Below, in pieces: positions 34,327-43,647 of a stretch of DNA of 55,395 nt (positions are counted from its first letter, which is position 1; each line of letters begins with the position of its first letter). The position numbers and the translations under genes are program-made. Source of the stretch: G963664585 sp963664585 (GTDB lineage: Bacteria > Bacillota > Clostridia > Oscillospirales > Ruminococcaceae); assembly GCA_963664585.2 (NCBI GenBank), contig CAXXEO010000003.1:1-55395 (forward strand), in the 5' to 3' direction. Under the pieces are notes generated by a model that worked only from the letters and a program-made list of their open reading frames with translations, searched no databases and was not told the DNA's origin.

Positions 34327-34371
34327 GCCGGCGTGCGGCACCGAAGATTTACGTCGATGCCGCACGCCGGC
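34327..34371 (+). terminator. intercistronic hairpin before permease genes of cluster 3
   Basis: Perfect 14-bp arms GCCGGCGTGCGGCA and TGCCGCACGCCGGC (34327-34340, 34358-34371). No T-run follows, so partial attenuation or mRNA protection is more likely than full termination. Confidence 0.65.
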
Positions 34372-34410
34372 CTTCAAATTGAGAAGACGTTCTGGGAGGC
34401 AATTATCTAG

Positions 34411-35373
34411 ATGGCAAAATTTATTTTGAAACGTTTGATACAAATGATCCCCGTCGTAATAGCCGTTGCAATTTTGATCTTTACGATCATGCATTTTGTT
34501 CCGGGCGATCCGGCGCAAATTATGCTGGGCAGCACGGCGACCTCTTATGAGTTGGCCGAAATGAGAGAGAAGTTGGGGCAGAACTTGCCGTTTTTCGTCC
34601 AGTTGGGCAATTATCTGCAAAAAGTGTTTTTTCACCTTGATTTCGGCAAGTCATATCTGACCGGCGCTTCGGTGAGCACCGAGATATTCAATCGCCTTCC
34701 CAGAACGTTAATGCTGGGCGTGGCATCGATGGTGCTGGCGTTCGGAATAGGGATACCTCTCGGTGTCTACGCCGCCGTTCATCAGAACGGATGGGGCGAC
34801 CGCGTCAGCATGATCGTGGCACTGCTTGGCGTTTCCATACCCACCTTCTGGCTGGCTCTGCTTTTTGTATTGTTCTTTTCACTTAAAATGAGGTGGTTCC
34901 CTTCAAGCGGCATCGGGACATGGCAGCACTATGTGTTGCCCACGATATCGCTTTGCTTCGGAGGACTGGCCACGCAGGCGCGGCAGGCCCGTTCCAGTAT
35001 GCTGGAGGTGATCCGCTCGGACTACGTAATAACCGCGCGCTCAAAGGGGCTTTCGCAGAGAGAGGTTATCTTTAAGCATGCGCTGCCCAATGCGCTCAAC
35101 CCAATCATAACGCTGGCGGGAACGAACCTGGCTGTTATTTTTGGAGGCTCCATCGTCATTGAAAATGTTTTTTCTTTCCCGGGCATCGGGCAATATATGA
35201 TAACGGCCATAAACCAGCGCGATTATCCGATCGTAAACGGCTCTGTGATCATGCTGGCAATTGTCTTTGCGCTGATTATGCTGGTCGTCGATCTGTGCTA
35301 CGGATTTAACGACCCGCGCATCAAAGCGCGCTATGAGAGCGGAAAGAAAAAGAAGAGGGAGGGGGGGGAATGA
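34411..35373 (+). CDS. peptide ABC transporter permease, DppB-like, cluster 3
   Basis: 320 residues. 'FVPGDPAQIMLGSTATSYEL' and the EAA-type loop starting 'YVITARSKGLSQREV' followed by 'HALPNALNPI' mark a DppB permease. GGGAGG lies about 12 bases before the ATG. A Lys/Arg-rich tail ends the protein, and its gene overlaps the next by 4 bases (ATGA). Confidence 0.92.
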   Translation: MAKFILKRLIQMIPVVIAVAILIFTIMHFVPGDPAQIMLGSTATSYELAEMREKLGQNLPFFVQLGNYLQKVFFHLDFGKSYLTGASVSTEIFNRLPRTLMLGVASMVLAFGIGIPLGVYAAVHQNGWGDRVSMIVALLGVSIPTFWLALLFVLFFSLKMRWFPSSGIGTWQHYVLPTISLCFGGLATQARQARSSMLEVIRSDYVITARSKGLSQREVIFKHALPNALNPIITLAGTNLAVIFGGSIVIENVFSFPGIGQYMITAINQRDYPIVNGSVIMLAIVFALIMLVVDLCYGFNDPRIKARYESGKKKKREGGE

Positions 35374-36266
35374 CGGGCAGAATCAGTAACGGCTCTGCAG
35401 AAGCAAAGGAATCGCAGAATAAAAAAGAGGGCGCATTCATGATCCTTGCCAAGCGGCTCAAACGCAACGTGAATGCCATGATCGGACTTGTGATGTTCAT
35501 TATCCTGGTTGTCGGGATCATTCTAGTTCCGATGATTTCTCCGTATGACTATGCCAAAATGAACGTTTTGGCGATCAGTCAGGGCCCTTCCGCCGCCCAT
35601 TGGTTCGGGACAGACGACCTGGGGCGCGATCTGTTGACAAGGATTTTCTACGGCGGGCGTTACTCGCTAAGCATCAGCATCGTCGCAGTGCTCTTTTCCA
35701 CCGCGGTCGGCATAGTCTTCGGCTCAATAACCGGGTTTTTCGGAGGGCATGTGGACAACATCATCATGCGTTGCCTCGACGTGATACAGGCGATCCCCGG
35801 CATTTTGCTGACGATTATTATTTCGGCGGTATTGGGAGCGGGTATCGACAAGACGATTATATCCATCTCGGTAGGCAGCATACCGGGCACCGTTAGGCTT
35901 TTGAGGGGCACCGTCATGCAAACCCGCGAAGAACAGTACCTCGAAGCCGCGGAAGCGATCGGTTGCAGCACCCTCCGCAGGATTGTCAAATATGTCATTC
36001 CCAACAGCATGTCGCCGCTCATTGTATCCTCCACGATGGGCGTTGCGAGAACGGTTCTGCAGCTGGCGGCCCTCAGCTACATCGGCCTTGGGGTCCAGCC
36101 GCCGACACCAGAATGGGGCGCGATGCTTTCTTCCGCCAGGGGCTATCTGCGGGACTTTCCGTATATGCTCATATTCCCGGGCCTGTTTATCGCAATATCT
36201 GTTCTCTGTCTGAATATGTTTGGCGACGGGCTCCGCGATGCCCTTGACCCAAAATTAAAAGACTGA
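35370..36266 (+). CDS. peptide ABC transporter permease, DppC-like, cluster 3
   Basis: 298 residues from the ATG in an ATGA overlap, with a long purine-rich ribosome site. A polar cytoplasmic N-terminus of about 35 residues precedes the first helix. 'FGTDDLGRDLLTRIFYGGR' and 'EAAEAIGCSTLRRIV' are DppC features. Confidence 0.92.
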   Translation: MTGRISNGSAEAKESQNKKEGAFMILAKRLKRNVNAMIGLVMFIILVVGIILVPMISPYDYAKMNVLAISQGPSAAHWFGTDDLGRDLLTRIFYGGRYSLSISIVAVLFSTAVGIVFGSITGFFGGHVDNIIMRCLDVIQAIPGILLTIIISAVLGAGIDKTIISISVGSIPGTVRLLRGTVMQTREEQYLEAAEAIGCSTLRRIVKYVIPNSMSPLIVSSTMGVARTVLQLAALSYIGLGVQPPTPEWGAMLSSARGYLRDFPYMLIFPGLFIAISVLCLNMFGDGLRDALDPKLKD

Positions 36267-36284
36267 GCGGGGAGGAAATAAAAC

Positions 36285-37295
36285 ATGGAAAAGAGCAGCG
36301 GATCATTTCTGCAGGTGGATAATCTGGTGGTGGAGTATATCGCAGGGGGAAGGGTAACGCATGCCGTCAACGGAATTTCGTTTCGCCTTGAGCGCGGTAG
36401 GACGCTGGCGCTTGTGGGGGAGACCGGCGCGGGCAAAACCACGATAGCCAAGTCAATACTGCGCGTCCTTCCGGATGCGCAGGCGAACATAAAAAGCGGA
36501 AAGGTCATACTGAACGGCGAGGATCTGCTGCAGCTGAGCGAGAGCGCGATGCGAAAGGTGCGCGGCGGCAGAGTCACTATGGTATTCCAGGACCCGATGA
36601 CGGCGCTCAACCCGATTATGAAGATCGGCGATCAGATCGCCGAGGTCATCAGAAAGCACCGGGCTCTGCATGACAAGACCGCAGCCCAGCTTGCCGAGGA
36701 TATGCTCGAGATGGTCGGAATACCCAAGACGCGCTATAACGAGTACCCGCATCAGTTTTCAGGCGGCATGAGACAGCGCGTGGTCATTGCGATCGCGCTC
36801 GCGTGCCGGCCGGAACTCCTTCTGGCGGATGAGCCTACCACGGCGCTGGACGTTACCATACAGGCTCAGGTTCTTGATATGATTGACAACTTAAAAAAAG
36901 AATGCGAAACCGCGATGATACTGATCACCCACGATCTCGGCGTTGTCGCCAGAATAAGCGACGATGTAGCGGTCGTATACGCGGGCGAGATCCTCGAGTA
37001 CGGCAGCAAAGAAGATATCTTCCTCAACCCGTCTCATCCGTATACAATCGGGCTTTTTGGAGCGATACCCGACCTGTCGGTGGACACGCTGAGGCTTGCC
37101 AATATCGAGGGGCTGCCCCCCGATCCCTCCGATTTGCCAGAGGGCTGCTGTTTTAGTCCCCGCTGCACGCATGTCACTGAGGAATGCAGAACAAAAAAAT
37201 TCCCGATGGCCCAGATAAGCCCCGGGCACCAGTGCAACTGTGGGCGTTACGATGCGATTAAGAGGAGGGATGAGGCATGGCGCTCGTCGAAATAA
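36285..37295 (+). CDS. peptide ABC transporter ATPase, OppD/DppD-like, cluster 3
   Basis: 336 residues. Walker A 'GETGAGKTT', 'VFQDPMTALNP', signature 'FSGGMRQRV' and Walker B 'LLLADEPTTALD' are intact. The C-terminal region 'LPEGCCFSPRCTHVTEEC' keeps the cysteines. It overlaps the next gene by 19 bases. Confidence 0.93.
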   Translation: MEKSSGSFLQVDNLVVEYIAGGRVTHAVNGISFRLERGRTLALVGETGAGKTTIAKSILRVLPDAQANIKSGKVILNGEDLLQLSESAMRKVRGGRVTMVFQDPMTALNPIMKIGDQIAEVIRKHRALHDKTAAQLAEDMLEMVGIPKTRYNEYPHQFSGGMRQRVVIAIALACRPELLLADEPTTALDVTIQAQVLDMIDNLKKECETAMILITHDLGVVARISDDVAVVYAGEILEYGSKEDIFLNPSHPYTIGLFGAIPDLSVDTLRLANIEGLPPDPSDLPEGCCFSPRCTHVTEECRTKKFPMAQISPGHQCNCGRYDAIKRRDEAWRSSK

Positions 37296-38242
37296 AAAAC
37301 CTGAAAAAGTACTTTCAGGGGCGCAGCGGCGTCGTACATGCCGTTGACGACGTCACTATGTCGATAAACGACGGCGAAACCATGGGCGTCGTCGGCGAAT
37401 CGGGCTGTGGCAAGTCCACCCTCGGAAGAACCATTATACATCTGCAGCGCAGCACTGCAGGCTCGGTCTTTTTTAACGATCGGGATATTACAAACCCTAC
37501 GCGAAAGGAAATCAAGCAGCTCCGCAGAGAAGCGCAGATCATTTTTCAGGACCCCTATTCGTCGCTGAACCCGAGAATGACGGTTGAGGACACGATTAAG
37601 GAGCCTATTATACTCAGCGGAAAAGTTCCAAAAGCGGAAATCGAACGTGAGATCGACAGCCTGATGGATATGGTCGGAATCGCCAAGCGGTTTAAGTTGT
37701 GCTACCCCCACGAGTTGGACGGGGGAAGAAGGCAGCGCGTCGGCATTGCGCGTGCGCTTTCACTTAACCCCAAATTTATTGTTTGCGACGAGCCTGTCTC
37801 CGCGCTTGACGTATCGATACAGGCGCAGATACTGAACCTCCTGATGGACCTTCAGCAGCAGCGTCATCTCGCGTATATGTTTATCACGCACAATATGGCG
37901 GTCGTGCGCCATATTTCAGTCAATATTTCAGTCATGTATCTTGGCCAGCTGGTGGAAACAAGCCCCACGAAAGAACTGTTTATCCATCCGCTGCATCCAT
38001 ACACGAAAGCGCTTCTGTCTGCAATTCCAACCACCGATATTCTTCATCCGAAACAAAGGATTATCCTCAAGGGCGAAATCACCTCTCCCATAAATCCGAA
38101 GCCGGGCTGCCGGTTTGCGGACAGATGTGTTTACGCCTCCGAGGAGTGCCGTCAGCCGCAGGAGCTAAAGGAGATTCTTCCCAATCATTTCGTGTCATGC
38201 TGCAAGGTCAGGGAAATCAATTCGCAGGAACTCAAGCTGTAA
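37277..38242 (+). CDS. peptide ABC transporter ATPase, OppF/DppF-like, cluster 3
   Basis: 321 residues. Walker A 'GESGCGKST', Q-loop 'IFQDPYSSLNPR', signature 'LDGGRRQRVGIARAL' and Walker B 'FIVCDEPVSALD' are intact. 'PKPGCRFADRCVYASEEC' ends the protein. It is followed after 106 bases by the esterase gene. Confidence 0.93.
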   Translation: MALVEIKNLKKYFQGRSGVVHAVDDVTMSINDGETMGVVGESGCGKSTLGRTIIHLQRSTAGSVFFNDRDITNPTRKEIKQLRREAQIIFQDPYSSLNPRMTVEDTIKEPIILSGKVPKAEIEREIDSLMDMVGIAKRFKLCYPHELDGGRRQRVGIARALSLNPKFIVCDEPVSALDVSIQAQILNLLMDLQQQRHLAYMFITHNMAVVRHISVNISVMYLGQLVETSPTKELFIHPLHPYTKALLSAIPTTDILHPKQRIILKGEITSPINPKPGCRFADRCVYASEECRQPQELKEILPNHFVSCCKVREINSQELKL

Positions 38243-38348
38243 GCCGCTTGGATCCGCCCCTTGTTTACCCGTTCGAGGAAACGCTTCACCAGACAACGGG
38301 CAAGGGACTACGGCAAGGCCCTGCGGATTTTGCAGAAAGGAATAATCA

Positions 38349-40127
38349 ATGGAAAAGTACAAAAGTTATCATTTCAGCCCTTTGAATAACCGGTCCATGC
38401 TGATGCCCCGCATCCCAAAGGGAACCAAATATACTCCCGGCCTTCGTTTAAAGCTCTCATTCGAAGCGGTATCCCCAGACCGCATTGACCCTCAAAATCC
38501 GTATGCCCAGATTAATGTCGGTTTTTTTCAAAAGGAAATAGAGGTGGACGGGGCGCGCCGCACCTATGCCGTATATGTTCCCGACGGCATGACGTCGAAG
38601 GGAGCCGCTGCGCTTGTGTTTCCCGACAGTGGCGCAACAGCGGAAGAATTTCTTAAAAAGGAAAACTGGAAGGAACTCTCCGATCGGTATCATACGGCGT
38701 TTATCATGCTCGAGAGCAAACAATGGGACCTTGAAAATGTGGAGAAGGAATTCGACTACGCCTGGAAGATCGTCGACCAAGAATTCGGCAGAAGGAGTAC
38801 GGTCGATATCTGCGAGTCCTTCATATATCCGATCGGGCTGGGTGACGGAGCGTATGTCGCCACGGCGTTTACCCTCACCTACAGCGCCACCTTCCCGGCG
38901 TTTGCAGCCGATGGAAACTGTGCCGTTGACCCTGCGCTTTTTGAGGCCCTCAGACGCCTGCCGTCCGATGGCATAGAAACGCTTAAAAAGCCTCAAATCT
39001 CGATACCCGGCTTTGTGGTGGACAGAAGCGGCAGGGCGGAGGCGACGTTCGCGTATATGCGGGAGACGATCCGCGCCAAGGAAGAAGGACTTACAAACGG
39101 CTTGGCGAAGGTATATCTCGAGCAACCGAAGCGCGGCGCGTACTATGTGAACGAGCAGCCTATCGCGCAGGTATGGATTGCCGACGAAAAAAGTGTTGCG
39201 GCAAAGAATCGGGAAGAACTCAACGAGGAGATGCTTCGGTTCGTGTCAAGGTTTGCGCGGTGGGGCGGTTTTGGAAACAACCACCTGCGCCCCAGAAGAA
39301 GTATCGAGGATACCGGGGTCAAGCGCGTGTATCAGGAGATCGACGGGTTAAAGCGATATTGGGACGTATACGTTCCGTCCTGCTACAGACCGGACGACGG
39401 GGAAAAATATCCTCTGGTCGTCGCGATACACGGCTTTTCGTGCAACTCAGAGTATTTCGCGCAGACCAGCGATTGGTACAGGCTTGCGGAGGAGCGCGGA
39501 TTTTTCGTGACCTTCGCCTCGGCCTATCCTAGAAACGAGGGCAGAAGCCCGTTCCCACTTCCGGGCTGGTCTGTATGGCCGATGGCAAGCTCTGACATTG
39601 ACGAGACGGTTTATTTTGAGCAGCTGCTCGACAACATGGAAACAACCTACAACATAGACAAATCCCGTGTGTATGCCGTCGGGCATTCGAACGGTGGGCG
39701 GATGACGCAGGCGTTGACTCGCTCCCTTCCCGGGCGGTTTGCGGCTTTTGGCCCGAGCGGGTCTCTTGCGGGCAGCGACGTGGGCGGAATCGAACCGATC
39801 AGCGGAGGGATTCAGCGTCCCATATGGTTTATCATGGGAGAATACGACCTCTTCTCTGCGGATGTGGACGAGGGCAGCGTCGCAAGGGCGACTCTTGAGG
39901 CCTATTGCCACGCGAACAATATGCAGCTGCAGATGGATAACTGGTATGACAACGGCAACTATCACACGCTGGTGATGTATGACGATCAACACATACCGAT
40001 GGTGCAATACACGATTATGAGAAACTGCCCCCATACGTATACCGCGGAAATGGCCCAGCTGACATGGGATGTATTCCTGTGCCGGTTCTCCCGTGAGCCG
40101 GACGGCTCGGTCAAATATAGCGGATGA
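38349..40127 (+). CDS. two-domain alpha/beta hydrolase, PHB-depolymerase/feruloyl-esterase-like
   Basis: 592 residues, no signal peptide, so probably cytoplasmic. The C-terminal domain (about 325-592) has the oxyanion motif 'VVAIHGF', nucleophile Ser447 in 'GHSNGG', acid Asp500 in 'GEYD' and a candidate His562 in 'CPHTYT'. This fits LpqC-type esterases such as PHB depolymerases. The N-terminal domain (about 60-260) repeats the same fold pattern ('RRTYAVYVPDG', 'VFPDSGATAEEF'), but its elbow reads 'GLGDG', with Gly at the nucleophile site, so it looks inactive. AGAAAGGAA precedes the ATG. It follows the importer genes, so an imported ester is a plausible substrate. Confidence 0.8.
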   Translation: MEKYKSYHFSPLNNRSMLMPRIPKGTKYTPGLRLKLSFEAVSPDRIDPQNPYAQINVGFFQKEIEVDGARRTYAVYVPDGMTSKGAAALVFPDSGATAEEFLKKENWKELSDRYHTAFIMLESKQWDLENVEKEFDYAWKIVDQEFGRRSTVDICESFIYPIGLGDGAYVATAFTLTYSATFPAFAADGNCAVDPALFEALRRLPSDGIETLKKPQISIPGFVVDRSGRAEATFAYMRETIRAKEEGLTNGLAKVYLEQPKRGAYYVNEQPIAQVWIADEKSVAAKNREELNEEMLRFVSRFARWGGFGNNHLRPRRSIEDTGVKRVYQEIDGLKRYWDVYVPSCYRPDDGEKYPLVVAIHGFSCNSEYFAQTSDWYRLAEERGFFVTFASAYPRNEGRSPFPLPGWSVWPMASSDIDETVYFEQLLDNMETTYNIDKSRVYAVGHSNGGRMTQALTRSLPGRFAAFGPSGSLAGSDVGGIEPISGGIQRPIWFIMGEYDLFSADVDEGSVARATLEAYCHANNMQLQMDNWYDNGNYHTLVMYDDQHIPMVQYTIMRNCPHTYTAEMAQLTWDVFLCRFSREPDGSVKYSG

Positions 40128-40140
40128 CGTCTGCCGTCAC

Positions 40141-40183
40141 GGCGGCTACGGCTCCGGTGCAAGCCGGAGCCGCACCGCCTTAT
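40141..40183 (+). terminator. hairpin between the esterase and VOC genes
   Basis: CGGCTCCGG (40149-40157) pairs with CCGGAGCCG (40164-40172), extended by outer GGCGG/CCGCC. 'ttattt' follows. It may end or reduce transcription before the VOC gene. Confidence 0.6.
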
Positions 40184-40241
40184 TTCGAGCCGCCCAGTTC
40201 TGATCGTTTGCAGAAATCGCTAAAATCTTGGAGTGAAAAAA

Positions 40242-41021
40242 GTGACAGAAAAACAAAGCTATATTTTTGGAATGCAATTGCGCGTCGAAGATCCGCTACG
40301 CGTGTCGGAATGGCTGTGCAAACACCTGTTTTTCCGCAGGGAGCAGCAGGGGAAGGAGTCGGTGCTCATAAATGGAACTATGAGGCTTCTCCTCGGCGAA
40401 CTGGGCTGTGCGGCAGAGAAAAGAGTTTTGGAGCATGCGATATACGGTGGTATACAGCATTTTGCTTTGGAGACGCACGACATCCATGCCGCCGTCAGGT
40501 ATTGCAAAGAGAAGGGAATGGAGCTTCAGCTAAACCCTGAAGGCGGCGTCTTATATAATCCGAAAGTCTATGGCACGGGAATGAGCTATTTCAATATTAT
40601 GACAGACTTCGGCTTTACAGTGGAGGTCAGTCAAAAGCTGCATTGCGCCGAAAAGCCCGGGGAAAATATCATATACGGGCTTGAGCATATCGGCCTGCTC
40701 GTTCCAGATATATATAAGGCGTTGGAATTCTATGAGGGGTTGGGATTTCACAGGGAGTTTGAGGTAGTCGCCAATGAAACCGATATACATAGAATATTGT
40801 GCTGTATGGTTTCGGCCGGTGGAACAACGATTGAAATATACGAACTGGATGACGTGACAGACCTACGAAAGCCCTTAAAGCCGGCGCGCTATACGTTGCT
40901 GATCGCATGTGAAGGATTCCCTGAAGATGCCCGACAGTATATGTGCAAAGGTCCTGCCGGGGAACAAGTGATTCTGTGCCAAAGCACAATGTATCTTGAG
41001 AAATATAGCCAATTAACTTAA
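40242..41021 (+). CDS. VOC superfamily protein with two VOC domains
   Basis: 259 residues from GTG, with TTGGAG 8 bases upstream. The first domain (about 8-145) is diverged. The second (about 150-250) is clear: 'GLEHIGLLVPDIYKALEFYE', here 'EHIGLLVPDIYKALEFYEGL', and 'TTIEIYEL', the typical metal-site strand with Glu. VOC proteins include glyoxalases, epimerases and ring-cleaving dioxygenases, so the reaction is not fixed by this. The last seven residues (YSQLT region) and the stop codon come from repeat copy 11, so the original C-terminus has been changed. Confidence 0.78.
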   Translation: MTEKQSYIFGMQLRVEDPLRVSEWLCKHLFFRREQQGKESVLINGTMRLLLGELGCAAEKRVLEHAIYGGIQHFALETHDIHAAVRYCKEKGMELQLNPEGGVLYNPKVYGTGMSYFNIMTDFGFTVEVSQKLHCAEKPGENIIYGLEHIGLLVPDIYKALEFYEGLGFHREFEVVANETDIHRILCCMVSAGGTTIEIYELDDVTDLRKPLKPARYTLLIACEGFPEDARQYMCKGPAGEQVILCQSTMYLEKYSQLT

Positions 41022-41109
41022 AAACTGGCTATATATAAAACGTCATTTTCTTCCCCCGTCTTCGGCGGGGGAAGAAATCACTAGCTTGTTTTCAAGCTAA
41101 TCAACTTTA
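41004..41109 (+). repeat. 106-bp dispersed palindromic repeat, copy 11 (overlaps a gene end)
   Basis: Forward copy with one stem mismatch (CCCCCGTC) and right end CAACTTTA. Its first 18 bases are translated as the last residues and stop of the VOC protein. Confidence 0.92.
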
Positions 41110-41489
41110 ATCCGGCACGCCAACTCTGGTGGCAAATAGCCGCCTGATAAGCGGGCGGGACTATACGTTTAGAGCAAGAACAACGCCTATTAGTTAGAAT
41201 GATGAATGTTCAAGCCATCATAAAAACAAAAGCAAGGTGTTGCTCTATAACGGAAAGCTTAGCACATACAATATGGGTGTGCAGGTTTTTAGTTGCTCAT
41301 ATCAGTACAAAAGCACTATCACTTTTTCACCGCAGTCCGACAGCTTTGAAAGCAGGTAATTTTGTTTTTCTGGGAAACTGGCTTGAGAACTGAGAGACTA
41401 CCCTAAATCCAGCGGTATTTATTGAGGGAATAAACGGATGATACCCGGCATATTTCTTTGAAATTGCGCAATGTTGTCCTAGAGTAAAT
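41110..41489. other. gene-free stretch with a possible transposase fragment
   Basis: No intact gene. At about 41250-41300 a plus-strand frame reads 'SLAHTIWVCRF', which resembles the IS200 TnpA start 'SLAHTTWNCKY' of the next element and may be a decayed fragment. The rest has no recognisable content. Confidence 0.4.
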
Positions 41490-42180
41490 ATCCGCCGGCT
41501 TAGCCGGCGGCTTTTCTTATGCGGGTATAACCCGCTGTTACTGGCTGCCATTGCAATGGCATATTACGGTCTGACATTTGCAAAAGCTTGTTACTTGCTA
41601 CCTTTGAAAGGGTCTTCGTATTCTCTGAACGTCAACTGATCCTGCAGCTTATCTTCTTTCAATTGATTTTGGATATATTCAGTGATCTTTTTGGTGTTCT
41701 TCCCCACTGTGTCCACATAGTATCCTCGACACCAAAATGATCGGTTGCCATGTTTGTACTTTAAATTCGCATGTCGTTCATGTATGATCAGACTGCTTTT
41801 TCCTTTGAGAAATCCCATAAAGCTTGAAACACTCATCTTCGGCGGGATTTCCACTAGCATGTGAATATGATCCGTACAAACTTCTGCTTCAATAATGTTA
41901 ACACCTTTCCAGGCACACAATTCTCTTAGAATTTTTCCGATTTCTTCTCGCTTTTCACCATAAAATATTTCTCTGCGGTATTTTGGCGCGAATACGACGT
42001 GATATTTACAATTCCACGTTGTATGTGCTAGACTTTTATTGTCATTCATTTTGAATGTCCTCCTTTTGATGTGCTCTTGCAGTTGCCAGACCGCAAGTTT
42101 ATTCTACATCAAAAGGAGTTTTTTTGTCCGCTTCATCGCTAAAGCTTTTTTGGCTCCACCGACATAGTCGGTGGTTGTTT
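41490..42180 (-). mobile_element. IS200-family insertion sequence, complete
   Basis: A single transposase gene lies between two subterminal hairpins: CCGCCGGC/GCCGGCGG at 41492-41510 and CCACCGAC/GTCGGTGG at 42156-42174. IS200 elements have no terminal inverted repeats, so the outer edges are approximate. The same left-end sequence reappears at the window end (55324 onward), so at least two copies are nearby. Confidence 0.87.
41591..42049 (-). CDS. tnpA: IS200-family Y1 transposase TnpA
   Basis: 152 residues, the usual size. The HUH motif reads 'DHIHML' near residue 60 and the catalytic Tyr is in 'TEYIQNQL' near residue 127. 'WNCKYHVVFAPKYRR' is typical of the N-terminus. AAAAGGAGG precedes the ATG. 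TnpA moves single-stranded DNA through a Tyr-DNA link. It appears intact. Confidence 0.93.
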   Translation of the reverse strand: MNDNKSLAHTTWNCKYHVVFAPKYRREIFYGEKREEIGKILRELCAWKGVNIIEAEVCTDHIHMLVEIPPKMSVSSFMGFLKGKSSLIIHERHANLKYKHGNRSFWCRGYYVDTVGKNTKKITEYIQNQLKEDKLQDQLTFREYEDPFKGSK

Positions 42181-42192
42181 TCACAAACGGAT

Positions 42193-42229
42193 GAAGACCC
42201 GCGAAAACAGCTTGTTTTCGCGGGTCTTC
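42193..42229. terminator. strong bidirectional terminator beside the IS200-family element
   Basis: Perfect 16-bp arms GAAGACCCGCGAAAAC and GTTTTCGCGGGTCTTC around 'agctt'. Confidence 0.7.
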
Positions 42230-42608
42230 AAACAAATTGTGGCGGAAACGAAGAAACTCGATCTTTCAGCATTTCGGATGCGAACCGTCGTCTCTCCCGA
42301 GTTATGCTTAACATAGGTCCTTTTCTATCCCATTATCTCAGCTTGCTCAATTTAATAGAGCATACCTTAGGAAAGAACTTCTCGACATTTTTGACTGGAT
42401 ATTTTCTATCTCACTATGTCTGAACATGGTAATACTATTAAGAAAAAAATGGTAATCAAACTGGCCAAGGGCTATAGCTGCGTTTCATCAGACTGGAGGA
42501 CGCCTCGGTGAATTTGCTTTAAGTTAAAAACCCATATTCATAAACAGTATAGCAGCACAAACCACTGAATATATAACCATCTAATATTTTCCTTTCAGAG
42601 TGCATAGC
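42230..42608. other. gene-free stretch with decayed tRNA-like and shared scar sequence
   Basis: On the minus strand 42262-42239 reads like a decayed tRNA-Ser 3' end ('tcgagtttcttcgtttccgc' plus CA), next to the terminator. 42277-42326 resembles 54971-55021 ('gatgcgaaccg', 'ctctcccgagt', 'atagg'). No intact gene is seen up to the LysR stop. Confidence 0.4.
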
Positions 42609-43508
42609 CTACTGTGGTGGACACGGATACACATGCTTCATAAATTTCAACATTGCATTTACTGTTGGCAGCATAACCGAATCGCTTTTTGTAACAAAGT
42701 AGATATCACGTTTTATTTCTGGCAACAGAGGAATGGCAACATAATGGCTGTTTTGCAGAGCAGAAACAGTGGCCATCGCAGCGAATCCAACACCGATACC
42801 ATCAGAAACGAGCTGGATTGTAATGGCAGATTGCGTCGATTCACAGGCAATATGAGGCTTAATATTCTGCAGGGCAAAAGCTTGAAGTATTACATTGTGA
42901 GAGGAAGAATCCGCAGCAGGCAGAATGATTGAGTACTCTTCCAGATCTCTGATTGTCACAACTTTTTTACTGCAAAGAGGATGTCCTGTTTGAATAATGG
43001 CCATATATTTGTCCTCAATCAGCCGGTAAAAATACAGCTTTGGGTCATTCAACATATCCTCAGTAGCGATAATAAAACAACAGTCTATCTTCCCGCCCTT
43101 AAGCATTTCAAGCAAAGGCAGACTGCCCTGCGGTATCAGATGTACATCTAAATTGGAATACTGCCTTTGAAAATCGGACAAGTAAGTATTAATCCCCAGA
43201 TAACCCCAAACCCACAAAACGCCTACTCTTAAGATACCACTGTTAGCAGAACTGTACCGCGCCATATTTATACAAATATTGTCCAATTTAGCCAAAACTT
43301 CTCCAGCATCCCGCACAAACTCTTCTCCGGCAGTCGTGAGAGTAACGGGCCGGCACTGCCGTACAAAAAGCTTTACTCCCAGTTCTTCTTCTAAATTCAG
43401 AATCTGTTGAGAAAGGGACGGTTGAGTAATAAACAACTCTTTAGCCGCTATGGAAAAGTTTCTGCACTGACTAACCTTAATGACATATCGCAACTGATGG
43501 AGCTGCAT
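42609..43508 (-). CDS. LysR-type transcriptional regulator
   Basis: 299 residues. The N-terminus 'MQLHQLRYVIKVSQCRNFSI' and 'LFITQPSLSQQILNLEEEL' form the standard LysR helix-turn-helix. The effector domain covers about 90-299 ('GILRVGVLWVWGYLGI'). It is divergent from the FAD-dependent oxidoreductase at 43648, so it probably activates that gene and perhaps the rest of the cluster 4 region. It is about the same length as the LysR at 4597 but clearly not a recent duplicate. Confidence 0.88.
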   Translation of the reverse strand: MQLHQLRYVIKVSQCRNFSIAAKELFITQPSLSQQILNLEEELGVKLFVRQCRPVTLTTAGEEFVRDAGEVLAKLDNICINMARYSSANSGILRVGVLWVWGYLGINTYLSDFQRQYSNLDVHLIPQGSLPLLEMLKGGKIDCCFIIATEDMLNDPKLYFYRLIEDKYMAIIQTGHPLCSKKVVTIRDLEEYSIILPAADSSSHNVILQAFALQNIKPHIACESTQSAITIQLVSDGIGVGFAAMATVSALQNSHYVAIPLLPEIKRDIYFVTKSDSVMLPTVNAMLKFMKHVYPCPPQ

Positions 43509-43564
43509 GGTCTCATTCCTTTACATTATAGTTTATAACTATATATTTCAGTATAACTAACTAT

Positions 43565-43593
43565 TTTACAAATTGCAATCATTCAACTATAGT
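43565..43593 (+). promoter_or_regulatory. probable sigma-A promoter of the FAD oxidoreductase gene
   Basis: TTTACA at 43565-43570, then 17 bases, then TATAGT at 43588-43593, 55 bases before the start codon. The LysR operator is probably just upstream, in the 43510-43570 AT-rich region. Confidence 0.6.
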
Positions 43594-43647
43594 AAAAGTA
43601 GATAAAACAGCGATTTGTGTTGATTCGGAATTTGGAGGTAACCAAAA

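Noticed and set aside
40124..40540. Plus-strand 138-codon frame overlapping the VOC gene
   Set aside because: The VOC frame has the clear domain; this one is a shadow through the intergenic hairpin.
41490..42180. The IS200-family transposase as the mover of the 106-bp repeats
   Set aside because: The element's subterminal hairpins and flanks share no sequence with the repeat ends, and the repeats have terminal inverted repeats, which this family lacks.
42124..42423. Plus-strand 99-codon frame
   Set aside because: It crosses the IS200-family end, a terminator and the tRNA-like scar, so it is a chance frame.
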